A stretch of DNA of 43,360 bases from positions 1-43,360 of the forward strand of contig WGAQ01000070.1 of assembly GCA_015494735.1 (NCBI GenBank), in the 5' to 3' direction. The notes below the pieces were generated by a model, which saw only the letters and a list, made by a program, of their open reading frames with translations, was not told the DNA's origin and did not search any database. Below, piece by piece: positions 8,427-15,701 of the stretch. The DNA is from Caldifarciminota bacterium (GTDB taxonomy: Bacteria > Hydrothermota > Hydrothermia > LBFQ01 > DSFT01). How positions within the stretch are numbered: the first letter of the stretch is position 1; every line of letters begins with the position of its first letter. The translations under genes were made by a program, and so were the position numbers.

Positions 8427-10091
8427 TCAGGAATTCCCTGCATCCTCAACGGAGGGTTTCAGAGATTCGTATAAATCCGTGGACATTTCCACTTTCCTCC
8501 CGGAAACATCCCCCTCCACGATACCCTTTTCACGCAGGACGTGAAACAGAATCCCCTCCACATCCTTCTCCGAATACGCCACCATGATGTGCCTGAAGAC
8601 GCGATTGAGGGTCTCGCCATCCATCTTCTCTATCAATTCCACCGCATCCGGAATGTAGGCCGGTGGAACGGAAAAGACCCTTATACCCAGAGACAGAAGG
8701 GCAAGGAGCCCCATGTGGCTCGCAGCCAGGTCGCCGCAGACGGAATATCTCTCCTTCTGATACCTGAACTTATCGAAGGAATACCACACCAGGCGGAATA
8801 TGGCAGGATGGAAGCGATAATCGGACACCTTCCTGTCTATGGCCATGACGTACTGGCTCAAATCGTTGGTCCCCACGCTGAAGAAACTGGCGAATTTCTT
8901 AAAACGGTCCGCTATGAGTGCAGCCGCAGGTGTTTCTATCATTATGCCGAGAGGTATATCCGCCTTCAGGAGGCGCCGGACCTCCAGGACTTCCTCCACT
9001 GTGGAAACCATCGGTATGAGGACCCTTATATTCCCCCTGACACTCGCCCTGTTGATGGCTTCTATCTGGTCCTCCAGGAGTTTCCTGTTGTACTCCAGAA
9101 GATACCTGATTCCCCTCACGTGCGAGGGAATATCCATCCCGAGGGGAGCCTTCTCCCCTCCCAGGTCGAACAGTCTTATGGTCAGGACATTGGGATAAAC
9201 GGACTCCGAAAGTTTCCTGTAAACGTACTCCTGGTCATCGCGGGACACCACCCCCATGAGATAGAGGTATTCGGTCCGGAATAGGCCTACTCCCAGTCCT
9301 TTGAAGTCTTCCAGTTCCTCGGGTATGTCCACGTTGATTTGAAGGGTAACCTCCTCGCCATCCGCCATCCTCACCCTGCCCCCATTGGTCAGCAGATGGA
9401 TAGTCTTTTTCTCCTCATTCACCTGGATACGAAGGGGCCTGCGGGAAAATTCCACGAAACCCTCCATGGCATCCAGGTACGCATACCTGTACCTGCGGGC
9501 CTTCGAAACAGCATCCCTTACCCTTATCAGGGTGGGGATTCCCCTGGATTTCAGCATCAGGATGGGATGGGACGTGAGGGAGCCCCTTTCCAGAACCACC
9601 CCCGAAACCCCGTACTTTATGATTCGGAACACGTCCATTATGTTGAGCTCATATCCCACGACGATTCTTCCGGTGCTGTTCTCCAGTATCTCGCTGTGAT
9701 GCCCTTCGACGAAGTTCTCGAAATCCCTGAGCCATATCCTCAGTTCGAATCCAAGATTGCGGAACTTCTCGTGCTCCGAGCCGGATAGCTCATCTGCATA
9801 GTCCTCTATCACCCGTACGAAAGCCCGCAGTGCATTCTTTTCACCTTCGGAGATGAGGGATTCCACCTTTTCCCACAGCTGGGGGTCGTGGAGTATGGCT
9901 TCGTAAACCCTGTATATGCTCCCCGCCCCCACATCCACGGATATCTTTTTGAGGTATTCACTGTACTTTTCGACCTCCTGCCGAAGTTCGGGGAGGGTCA
10001 GCCGCTTCTTTCTCCTCTTCTTCCTCTTACCCAGAACCAGAATCTTTCCGGCCGCCCTGCCCTTAATCGCGGGCGTTCCTTTCAAAATCAT
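8427..10091 (-). CDS. ptsI: Phosphoenolpyruvate-protein phosphotransferase (PTS Enzyme I)
   Basis: Enzyme I takes phosphate from phosphoenolpyruvate and passes it to HPr. The 554-residue chain is near the usual length. It contains the HPr-binding helical domain, the swivelling domain with active-site His175 in GSLTSHPILM (usually TSHAAI), and the C-terminal PEP-binding barrel with FRTEYLYLM, IRLFDLGGEKAP, SVGTNDLSQYVMAIDR and SVCGDLAAS. Two oddities: a very basic run KRKKRRKKR at residues 22-30, and a proline after the active histidine. Its ATG overlaps the ptsH stop by four bases (ATGA). No sugar-specific PTS component is present in this window. Confidence 0.93.
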   Translation of the reverse strand: MILKGTPAIKGRAAGKILVLGKRKKRRKKRLTLPELRQEVEKYSEYLKKISVDVGAGSIYRVYEAILHDPQLWEKVESLISEGEKNALRAFVRVIEDYADELSGSEHEKFRNLGFELRIWLRDFENFVEGHHSEILENSTGRIVVGYELNIMDVFRIIKYGVSGVVLERGSLTSHPILMLKSRGIPTLIRVRDAVSKARRYRYAYLDAMEGFVEFSRRPLRIQVNEEKKTIHLLTNGGRVRMADGEEVTLQINVDIPEELEDFKGLGVGLFRTEYLYLMGVVSRDDQEYVYRKLSESVYPNVLTIRLFDLGGEKAPLGMDIPSHVRGIRYLLEYNRKLLEDQIEAINRASVRGNIRVLIPMVSTVEEVLEVRRLLKADIPLGIMIETPAAALIADRFKKFASFFSVGTNDLSQYVMAIDRKVSDYRFHPAIFRLVWYSFDKFRYQKERYSVCGDLAASHMGLLALLSLGIRVFSVPPAYIPDAVELIEKMDGETLNRVFRHIMVAYSEKDVEGILFHVLREKGIVEGDVSGRKVEMSTDLYESLKPSVEDAGNS

Positions 10092-10378
10092 TTATCTCCG
10101 AGTTCTTCCACCAGTTCCTCTCCGAAACCGGACTCTATGAGGCTCACTATGGCTTCAACAGCCTGGTCCTCGTCGGGGCCTTCCGCTATTATGGTGAGTT
10201 CCGTCCCCGGAGGAGCGACCAGTACGAGCAGGTCCAGTATGCTGTTGGCCTCCACCCTGTTTCCGTCCTTCTCTATGAAGATATCGCTTTCATATTTCCC
10301 GGCTGTTTCCACTATCTGCATGGCGGGGCGGGCATGGAGCCCCAGCTTGTTGACGATTCGCACCTTCTTCACCTTCAT
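10088..10378 (-). CDS. ptsH: Phosphocarrier protein HPr
   Basis: A 96-residue HPr. Active His15 is in KLGLHARPAM and the regulatory serine is at position 46 in EANSILDLL, exactly the canonical numbering. It relays phosphate from Enzyme I. Retention of Ser46 suggests possible control by HPr kinase, but no such gene is in the window. The ATG shares one base with the stop of the DUF503 gene, and its own stop overlaps ptsI by four bases, so it is coupled to both. Its place downstream of infB is unusual. Confidence 0.94.
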   Translation of the reverse strand: MKVKKVRIVNKLGLHARPAMQIVETAGKYESDIFIEKDGNRVEANSILDLLVLVAPPGTELTIIAEGPDEDQAVEAIVSLIESGFGEELVEELGDK

Positions 10379-10659
10379 CAGCAGAACCTCAGTTTATGGG
10401 AAACCACCTCGAATCTCCTGTCCTCCTCGATGAATTTGAGAATTTCCATCATGTACTTATTGGCAAAGGATGCGTTGTTGCTCACAAGGGCTATGGCCAG
10501 TCTGGAGCGCTGCCACAGGTCCTGATAATCCACTTCGGCTATGGAAACATCGAATCTGCTCAGAACCCTGTCCTTTATGCTGCGGAGTATATGCCTCTTC
10601 TCCTTTAGGGAGGAGTTGAAGGGCATGTGGATATCCACTTCCAGCACGGCCACTATCAT
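10378..10659 (-). CDS. DUF503 (YlxP-like) protein
   Basis: A 93-residue DUF503 protein: MIVAVLEVDIHMP, SLKEKRHILRSIKDRVLSRF, ISIAEVDYQDLWQRS-type core, and ending in EVVSHKLRFC. The family is typically encoded between infB and rbfA in bacteria and is suspected of a role around the ribosome, though its biochemical function is unknown. Here it directly follows infB with an ATGA overlap; rbfA, truB and ribF do not follow and ptsH does instead. The start at 10659 aligns with the family. Confidence 0.9.
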   Translation of the reverse strand: MIVAVLEVDIHMPFNSSLKEKRHILRSIKDRVLSRFDVSIAEVDYQDLWQRSRLAIALVSNNASFANKYMMEILKFIEEDRRFEVVSHKLRFC

Positions 10660-12800
10660 AGTTCGGGTTTGACTTCCACCAGTCTGTAAGCCTCTATGAT
10701 ATCTCCCACCTTGACGTCGTTGAACTTCTCCAGTTTGATTCCGCATTCCATCCCGGCCTTGACTTCGGAAACGTCATCCTGGAAGTGCTTCAGGGATTCG
10801 ATTTTACCCTCGTAAACCACCTGCCCATCGCGAATCACCTTCACCCTGTCGGCATTCCTGGGAATGACCCCTTCTATGACATAACTTCCGGCCACCCTTC
10901 CACCCTTCACCTTGAATACCGCCTTCACTTCGGCCTTACCGATGAGCTCCTCTCTGTATTCGGGCTCGATGAGTCCGCGGAGCATGTTCTCTATGTCTTC
11001 CTTCAGGTGGTATATGATGGAATGGAATTTCATGGGAACGCTGGCACTCTGTGCGTAATCCCGGGCCTTCTTGTCCGCCTTCACCGCAAACCCGATGACC
11101 ACTCCCTCGGAGGCCTCCGCCAGCATCACATCGCTCTCCGTAATATTTCCGACACCGGAGTGAATCACCACCGGACGGACCTTGGTGCTCTTTATCTTGG
11201 ATATCATGTCCTCTATGGCTTCCAGAACTCCGTGGTTGTCAGCCTTGATTACCAGAGGCAATTCCTTTATTTCCCCTTCCTGAATCTTCTTCATTATGCG
11301 CTGAGCCAGAGACATCTTCTGTCCGCGGGCCAGTTGCTCTTTCAACTGTGATTTCCTTTCGTCGGTAATCTCGCGGGCGGTGCGCAGGTCCTTCACGACC
11401 TCGAACCTGTCTCCGGGTCTGGGCAACTCCTCGAAATTCTGGACCAGTACCGGGTCTCCGGGAAGAGCCTCCTTCACCCTGTCCTCCCGGTCGTTGTACA
11501 TGGCCTTCACCTTACCGTAGGTGAGACCGGCCACCACTATATCTCCCACCCTCAGGGTTCCTCTCTGAACGATAACGGTGGCGAGGTTGCCCCTGCCCTT
11601 ATCCTTGAAACTCTCCAGTATGACCCCCTTTGCGGAGCCTCTGGTGGTGGTTCTGCGGTCTATTTCCTCCGCCACCAGCAGTATGGCATCCAGAAGGTCA
11701 TCCACCCCCATGCCTGTCTTGGCGGATATGGGAACGAAGATGGTGTCACCACCCCAGTCATCCGGAATGAGACCATGCTCGGACAGCTGGCGCTTCACCT
11801 TCTCCGGGTCCGCATCGGGAAGGTCCATCTTATTCATCGCCACTATAATCTTCACACCGGCAGCCTTCGCGTGATTCAGAGCCTCGATGGTCTGCTCTTT
11901 AACTCCCTCCCGGGCATCCACCACCAGAATGACGATGTCCGTCACCTGGGCACCCCGGGCCCTCATTGCCGTGAAGGCTTCGTGTCCCGGAGTATCGATG
12001 AAGGTTATCTTCTTTCCACCGAATTCCACCTGATAGGCACCTATGCGCTGCGTAATCTTACCCTCTTCCTTCTCCGCAATATTGGACTTCCTTATGTAGT
12101 CTATGAGTGTGGTCTTTCCATGGTCCACGTGTCCCATAACGGTGACGATGGGCGGCCTCTCGTAGTCCAGTTCCTCTTCCGTCTCCTCCTTCACCTCTTC
12201 CTGGACCACGTCCTCTTCGATTCTCAACTCGTATCCGAAGTTCTCCGCTATCAGTTCTATCATATCCATGGGAAGGGTCTGGTTGATGGTGGCGATATAT
12301 CCGATGGAGAGCAGTTCCTTTATAATGTCGGCAGGCTCTATCCCCATTATAGTGGCCAGTTCCTTGACGGATACGGGACCCGGAATACGGATAATCTTCT
12401 CCTCCGGCTCCTTCGAGACCTGCTGCTTCTTCTCCTTTTTCCTGGGCTTGGTTCTGGGCTTCTGCTTTATCTGCCTCTCCCTCTCCTTCTGACGGTCCTC
12501 TTTTCTCTCCTTATCGGGCTTCTTCTTGAATCTCCTGGGCTTCTTCTGCTGCGAAGCGCTTATGCTCTCGTAAATCTTCTTCTTCTGCTCGAATTCCTTC
12601 TTGGATTCTTCCTTGACCAGATTCAACTTCTTCCTTACGGTTTGCTCCATCTCCCTGTTGACCTTATTGAAGGGAGACTTAACATCGTACCCCTCGTTCT
12701 GGAGAATCTCTATTATGGTCTTGGCAGAGATTCCCAGCTCCTTGGCCAGTTCCCTTATCTGAACCGGACCTTTCTTCTTCTTTCCTGTTCCACTTGCCAT
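10656..12800 (-). CDS. infB: Translation initiation factor IF-2
   Basis: A 714-residue IF-2, the GTPase that places initiator fMet-tRNA on the 30S subunit and promotes subunit joining. There are two IF2-N modules (about 14-62 and 143-192) separated by a highly charged Lys/Arg/Glu linker (about 64-135). The G domain has GHVDHGKT (223-230), DTPGHEAFTAM and NKMD, followed by domains II, III and the C-terminal tRNA-binding domain. The start has AGGGGG a few bases upstream. It lies 19 bases after nusA. The bacterium appears to use many leaderless transcripts, which makes its initiation factors of particular interest, but this IF-2 shows no obvious abnormality. Confidence 0.96.
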   Translation of the reverse strand: MASGTGKKKKGPVQIRELAKELGISAKTIIEILQNEGYDVKSPFNKVNREMEQTVRKKLNLVKEESKKEFEQKKKIYESISASQQKKPRRFKKKPDKERKEDRQKERERQIKQKPRTKPRKKEKKQQVSKEPEEKIIRIPGPVSVKELATIMGIEPADIIKELLSIGYIATINQTLPMDMIELIAENFGYELRIEEDVVQEEVKEETEEELDYERPPIVTVMGHVDHGKTTLIDYIRKSNIAEKEEGKITQRIGAYQVEFGGKKITFIDTPGHEAFTAMRARGAQVTDIVILVVDAREGVKEQTIEALNHAKAAGVKIIVAMNKMDLPDADPEKVKRQLSEHGLIPDDWGGDTIFVPISAKTGMGVDDLLDAILLVAEEIDRRTTTRGSAKGVILESFKDKGRGNLATVIVQRGTLRVGDIVVAGLTYGKVKAMYNDREDRVKEALPGDPVLVQNFEELPRPGDRFEVVKDLRTAREITDERKSQLKEQLARGQKMSLAQRIMKKIQEGEIKELPLVIKADNHGVLEAIEDMISKIKSTKVRPVVIHSGVGNITESDVMLAEASEGVVIGFAVKADKKARDYAQSASVPMKFHSIIYHLKEDIENMLRGLIEPEYREELIGKAEVKAVFKVKGGRVAGSYVIEGVIPRNADRVKVIRDGQVVYEGKIESLKHFQDDVSEVKAGMECGIKLEKFNDVKVGDIIEAYRLVEVKPEL

Positions 12801-12819
12801 AAAAATCCCCCTGTGGATA

Positions 12820-14073
12820 CTATGTCTGGGCTGGTTCCTCTTCCTCCAGCTTCTCCTCTATGAATTCGATGAGTTTCAGCGCCGTCTTCTCATCGAGTCC
12901 TGCCTTATAAAGGGATGCCAGAGTGGGAACCTCGTTGAAAGAGAAGTACCCCGACCGCCGCAGGTATTCCACGACTGACGAGGGAAAACTCCTCGAAATG
13001 TCTATCAGAGTGACCACACCCCTCGGCTTCCTGTACTCCTTGAAGGGCACTATGGTTATATCCTTTCCCACCAGCTTGGAAGCCAGGATGACGTTGGAGC
13101 CCTCGGCCCCCTTTGCCTCCTTTATGTGCTCTTCATCCACAACCGCGTATATTCTGTCATCGAGCATGTACGCAGTGATGACGGGAGCGGGCTGAAGTGC
13201 ATTTATGGCGAATCTGATGATGTCCGGGTCCCACCTCACTATGTCCACCTTCTCGTTGTGAAGTTCCTTCTGAAGTCCCGTCATCTTTACACCCCTGGTG
13301 CCCACTATGGCGGCCACGGGGTCGATGCTGGAAATCTTGGAGTAAACTGCCACCTTCGCCCGCTTTCCGGGTATCCTGGCCACCTGCTTTATCTCTATGG
13401 TGCCATCCTGTATATCGGGGATTTCCAGTTCCAGAAGCCTCCTGAGGAAATCCGGATGGGTCCTGGAGAGTATCACGTAGTAGCGGACGTTATCGGTCCC
13501 TATGATGACAGCCTTTTTAGGATCACCCTGTCTGAACTTCTCCAGCTCACCCGGTATGAGTTCCGATGCCGGAATTATTCCCTCCGTGGTTATATCCTCC
13601 ATTCCCGGAATCTCGATGGAGAGAAATACGCTGCCGGTACGCCTGTTTATCCTCTGGACCTTGCCGCGAACCAGTTCCCCTATCCTGTGCTCGAAGTCCT
13701 TTATGAGTATCTTCCTCTCTATATTCCGTATATCGTTGACGAATCTGTTCTGAATCCTGTATATGACCGCCCTGGGCAGGTCCCTGCTGTCTATGGTTAT
13801 CTTGACCTCCGACCCCTCTATGGCCTCCGGGTCATAGGTCTTCGCCTCCTCGATACCTATCTCATTGGCGGGATTCTTAACGTTCTTCACAACCTTCTTG
13901 CTTATGGTTACCTTTATGGAATCCTCACCCACGGACACTTCCGCGTCGGTCTTATAGTAGGCTTTGACGGCATCCTCTATGACTTTCTTCAGAACTTCGA
14001 TTATATCGTTCCTGTTCAAATTCCTGGTCCTGACGAGGTAATCCACCATTGCATTAAATTCTCTTATATCCAT
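12820..14073 (-). CDS. nusA: Transcription termination/antitermination factor NusA
   Basis: A 417-residue NusA that binds RNA polymerase and controls pausing, termination and antitermination. It has an N-terminal polymerase-binding domain (MDIREFNAMVDYLVRTRN), an S1 domain (LVRGKVQRINRRTGSVFLSI), and two KH domains (EIKQVARIPGKRAKVAVYS, IVGTRGVKMTGLQKEL). A short C-terminal helical tail (about 365-410) holds one helix-hairpin-helix-like unit with PTLASLYKAGLDEKTALKLI. The two acidic repeats of E. coli NusA are lacking. The start has GAGGTG upstream. It follows rimP by four bases, the usual order. Confidence 0.96.
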   Translation of the reverse strand: MDIREFNAMVDYLVRTRNLNRNDIIEVLKKVIEDAVKAYYKTDAEVSVGEDSIKVTISKKVVKNVKNPANEIGIEEAKTYDPEAIEGSEVKITIDSRDLPRAVIYRIQNRFVNDIRNIERKILIKDFEHRIGELVRGKVQRINRRTGSVFLSIEIPGMEDITTEGIIPASELIPGELEKFRQGDPKKAVIIGTDNVRYYVILSRTHPDFLRRLLELEIPDIQDGTIEIKQVARIPGKRAKVAVYSKISSIDPVAAIVGTRGVKMTGLQKELHNEKVDIVRWDPDIIRFAINALQPAPVITAYMLDDRIYAVVDEEHIKEAKGAEGSNVILASKLVGKDITIVPFKEYRKPRGVVTLIDISRSFPSSVVEYLRRSGYFSFNEVPTLASLYKAGLDEKTALKLIEFIEEKLEEEEPAQT

Positions 14074-14077
14074 GCTC

Positions 14078-14527
14078 TCACACCTCGTTTAATCTCAGTT
14101 TTCTTATCCTGCTTCTCTCCACTTCCCTGCCACCAATATGGAGTCGGTCTTCTTCCACCTTCTCGAGTCTCCCCTGAATGTCTCTTCCGTCGTCCATGTG
14201 GGCAACCACCTTCTTACCCACAGCCCACCTTATTTCCCTCTCCTTCTTCAACTCCCTGTCGAGGCCCGGAGAGGAGACCTCCAGCGTATACCTCTCCTTT
14301 ATCGGGTCCTCCACATCCAGCATTATGGAAATCTCATTGGAGAGAGCTACGATTTCCTTCAGAGTAATGTGCCCCTTCCCTTTAGGCCTGTCCACGAATA
14401 TACGCAGATAGGATTCCCTTCCCCCGCTCTTGAATTCTATATCCACCAGCTCATAACCCATCCGCTTTATGATGGGCTCCGCCAGTTCCTCGATTTTCTT
14501 CTCGATGGCCTTCTCTCTCTCCTCCAT
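14078..14527 (-). CDS. rimP: Ribosome maturation factor RimP
   Basis: A 149-residue RimP, which assists maturation of the 30S ribosomal subunit. Family marks are ELVDIEFKSGGRESYLRIFVD, VEDPIKERYTLEVSSPGLDRELK and the C-terminal SH3-like region (KKVVAHMDDGRDIQGRLEKV). It is the first gene of the rimP-nusA-infB-DUF503-ptsH-ptsI run. TATAAT lies 14 bases before the ATG, allowing a leader of about 8 bases. Together with nusA and infB the identification is secure. Confidence 0.94.
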   Translation of the reverse strand: MEEREKAIEKKIEELAEPIIKRMGYELVDIEFKSGGRESYLRIFVDRPKGKGHITLKEIVALSNEISIMLDVEDPIKERYTLEVSSPGLDRELKKEREIRWAVGKKVVAHMDDGRDIQGRLEKVEEDRLHIGGREVERSRIRKLRLNEV

Positions 14528-14541
14528 AATTAAGGTTGAAA

Positions 14542-14547
14542 ATTATA
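14542..14547 (-). promoter_or_regulatory. Putative -10 box of the rimP-nusA-infB-pts operon
   Basis: TATAAT with 14 bases to the rimP ATG. It lies in the 60-base gap after lpxB, with no terminator seen there, so read-through from lpxB is also possible. Confidence 0.45.
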
Positions 14548-14587
14548 CACTACGGCCAAAACGCTGAAACACGTAAATTTAAGGGAT

Positions 14588-15649
14588 TCAGAGAGAAGAG
14601 ACTAAATCCTCAGCCACCCTGTCAACGGGATTCCCCTCACCCAGAAGGCTCTTCAGGCGGGAGATTTCCCGCACCACATCGTCCCTCTTCTCCATTATGC
14701 GTGCCACGGTCCGCGCCACCTTTTCGGGACGGATATGCTGTATGAATTCGGGAAAGACCTCTCTGCCCAGAATCAGATTCGTGAGGCTCGCCCACCTGAC
14801 CCGTGCAAACATGCGGGCAAGAATCCACGTGCTCTCCGACATGACGTAGAGGACCACGGCGGGAGTTCCCAGAATGGCAGCCTCCAGACTGGCCGTACCG
14901 GATGCCACTATCACCACATCGGAGCCCTTCATGATTTCCAGCGACTTTCCACGCAAAATCCTCATATTCTCCGATTCGGGTATCCGGAAGGATTCGTCGA
15001 GGAGGGACACGTAGAAGAATGCATCCGGATAAATCCTCTCCAGATGCTCCTTTATCCTCATCATGCGGGGAATAAGGCGCCTTATCTCGTGTTTTCTCGA
15101 GCCGGGCAGGAGTCCGATGGTGGGATTCCCCCTCCTCTCCACTCCCTCAATATCCCTTCCATAGAGAGAAGCAAGGGGATGTCCGAAGTACTTTACCTCC
15201 ACCCCCAGTTTCCTGAAGAAATCGGGCTCGAAGGGCAGTACGGAGTAAAGGCCCTCCATCTTCCGGAGGGGGGAAATCCGAAACCTGCCCCACGCCCACA
15301 ATTGCGGCAGGATATAGTAGAAAACCCTCCTGCGGGCATGGAGTAGGCGGGAGGCAAGGAGGAGATGGTACCCCGGATAATCCACCAGAATTACGGCATC
15401 CGCCAGAAGGGCATGGTGATACATGTCCCGGAAGTCCCTCATGAGGTCCGGTATGTGGGTCAGTGCCTCCTGAACTCCCACGACGGAGGATTCCCCTATC
15501 CTCTTTATCAGATGGACACCGGAGGATTCCATGAGGGGACCCCCCATTCCGTAGAATTCTATGGATGAATCGATGTCCCTGATACTCCTGACCAGTTCCG
15601 ATGCCCTCAGATCACCGGAGGGCTCCCCAGCAGAGATGAATATCCTCAT
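14588..15649 (-). CDS. lpxB: Lipid-A-disaccharide synthase
   Basis: A 353-residue glycosyltransferase family 19 protein that joins UDP-2,3-diacylglucosamine to lipid X to make the lipid A disaccharide on the inner face of the inner membrane. Marks are MRIFISAGEPSGDLRASELV, the FYGMGGPLMESSGVHLI region, VDYPGYHLLLAS, YYILPQLWAWG and VIVASGTASLEAAILGTPAVV. Its presence is direct evidence for a lipid A outer membrane. The ATG at 15649 is chosen because it begins the conserved N-terminus. It sits between fusA and rimP, all on the minus strand. None of the other lpx genes is in the window. Confidence 0.94.
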   Translation of the reverse strand: MRIFISAGEPSGDLRASELVRSIRDIDSSIEFYGMGGPLMESSGVHLIKRIGESSVVGVQEALTHIPDLMRDFRDMYHHALLADAVILVDYPGYHLLLASRLLHARRRVFYYILPQLWAWGRFRISPLRKMEGLYSVLPFEPDFFRKLGVEVKYFGHPLASLYGRDIEGVERRGNPTIGLLPGSRKHEIRRLIPRMMRIKEHLERIYPDAFFYVSLLDESFRIPESENMRILRGKSLEIMKGSDVVIVASGTASLEAAILGTPAVVLYVMSESTWILARMFARVRWASLTNLILGREVFPEFIQHIRPEKVARTVARIMEKRDDVVREISRLKSLLGEGNPVDRVAEDLVSSL

Positions 15650-15665
15650 GCATCCAGTGTTCTGC

Positions 15666-15693
15666 AATTTTAAATGCCCCCGGAAACGGGGGC
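15666..15693 (-). terminator. Rho-independent terminator of fusA, overlapping the lpxB promoter box
   Basis: Read on the minus strand: stem GCCCCCG, loop TTTC, stem CGGGGGC (15676-15693), then ATTTAAAATT. The hairpin lies about 8 bases after the fusA stop. The T/A tail contains the TAAAAT (15667-15672) that would be the lpxB -10 box. Confidence 0.85.
15667..15672 (-). promoter_or_regulatory. Putative -10 box of lpxB inside terminator tail
   Basis: TAAAAT with 17 bases to the lpxB ATG, giving a leader of about 10 bases. It coincides with the T-rich end of the fusA terminator. Confidence 0.4.
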
Positions 15694-15701
15694 AGGGGAA
15701 A

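Noticed and set aside
15649..15667. Upstream TTG start for lpxB adding six residues.
   Set aside because: That TTG lies within the putative -10 box, and the family N-terminus begins at MRIFISAGEPSG.
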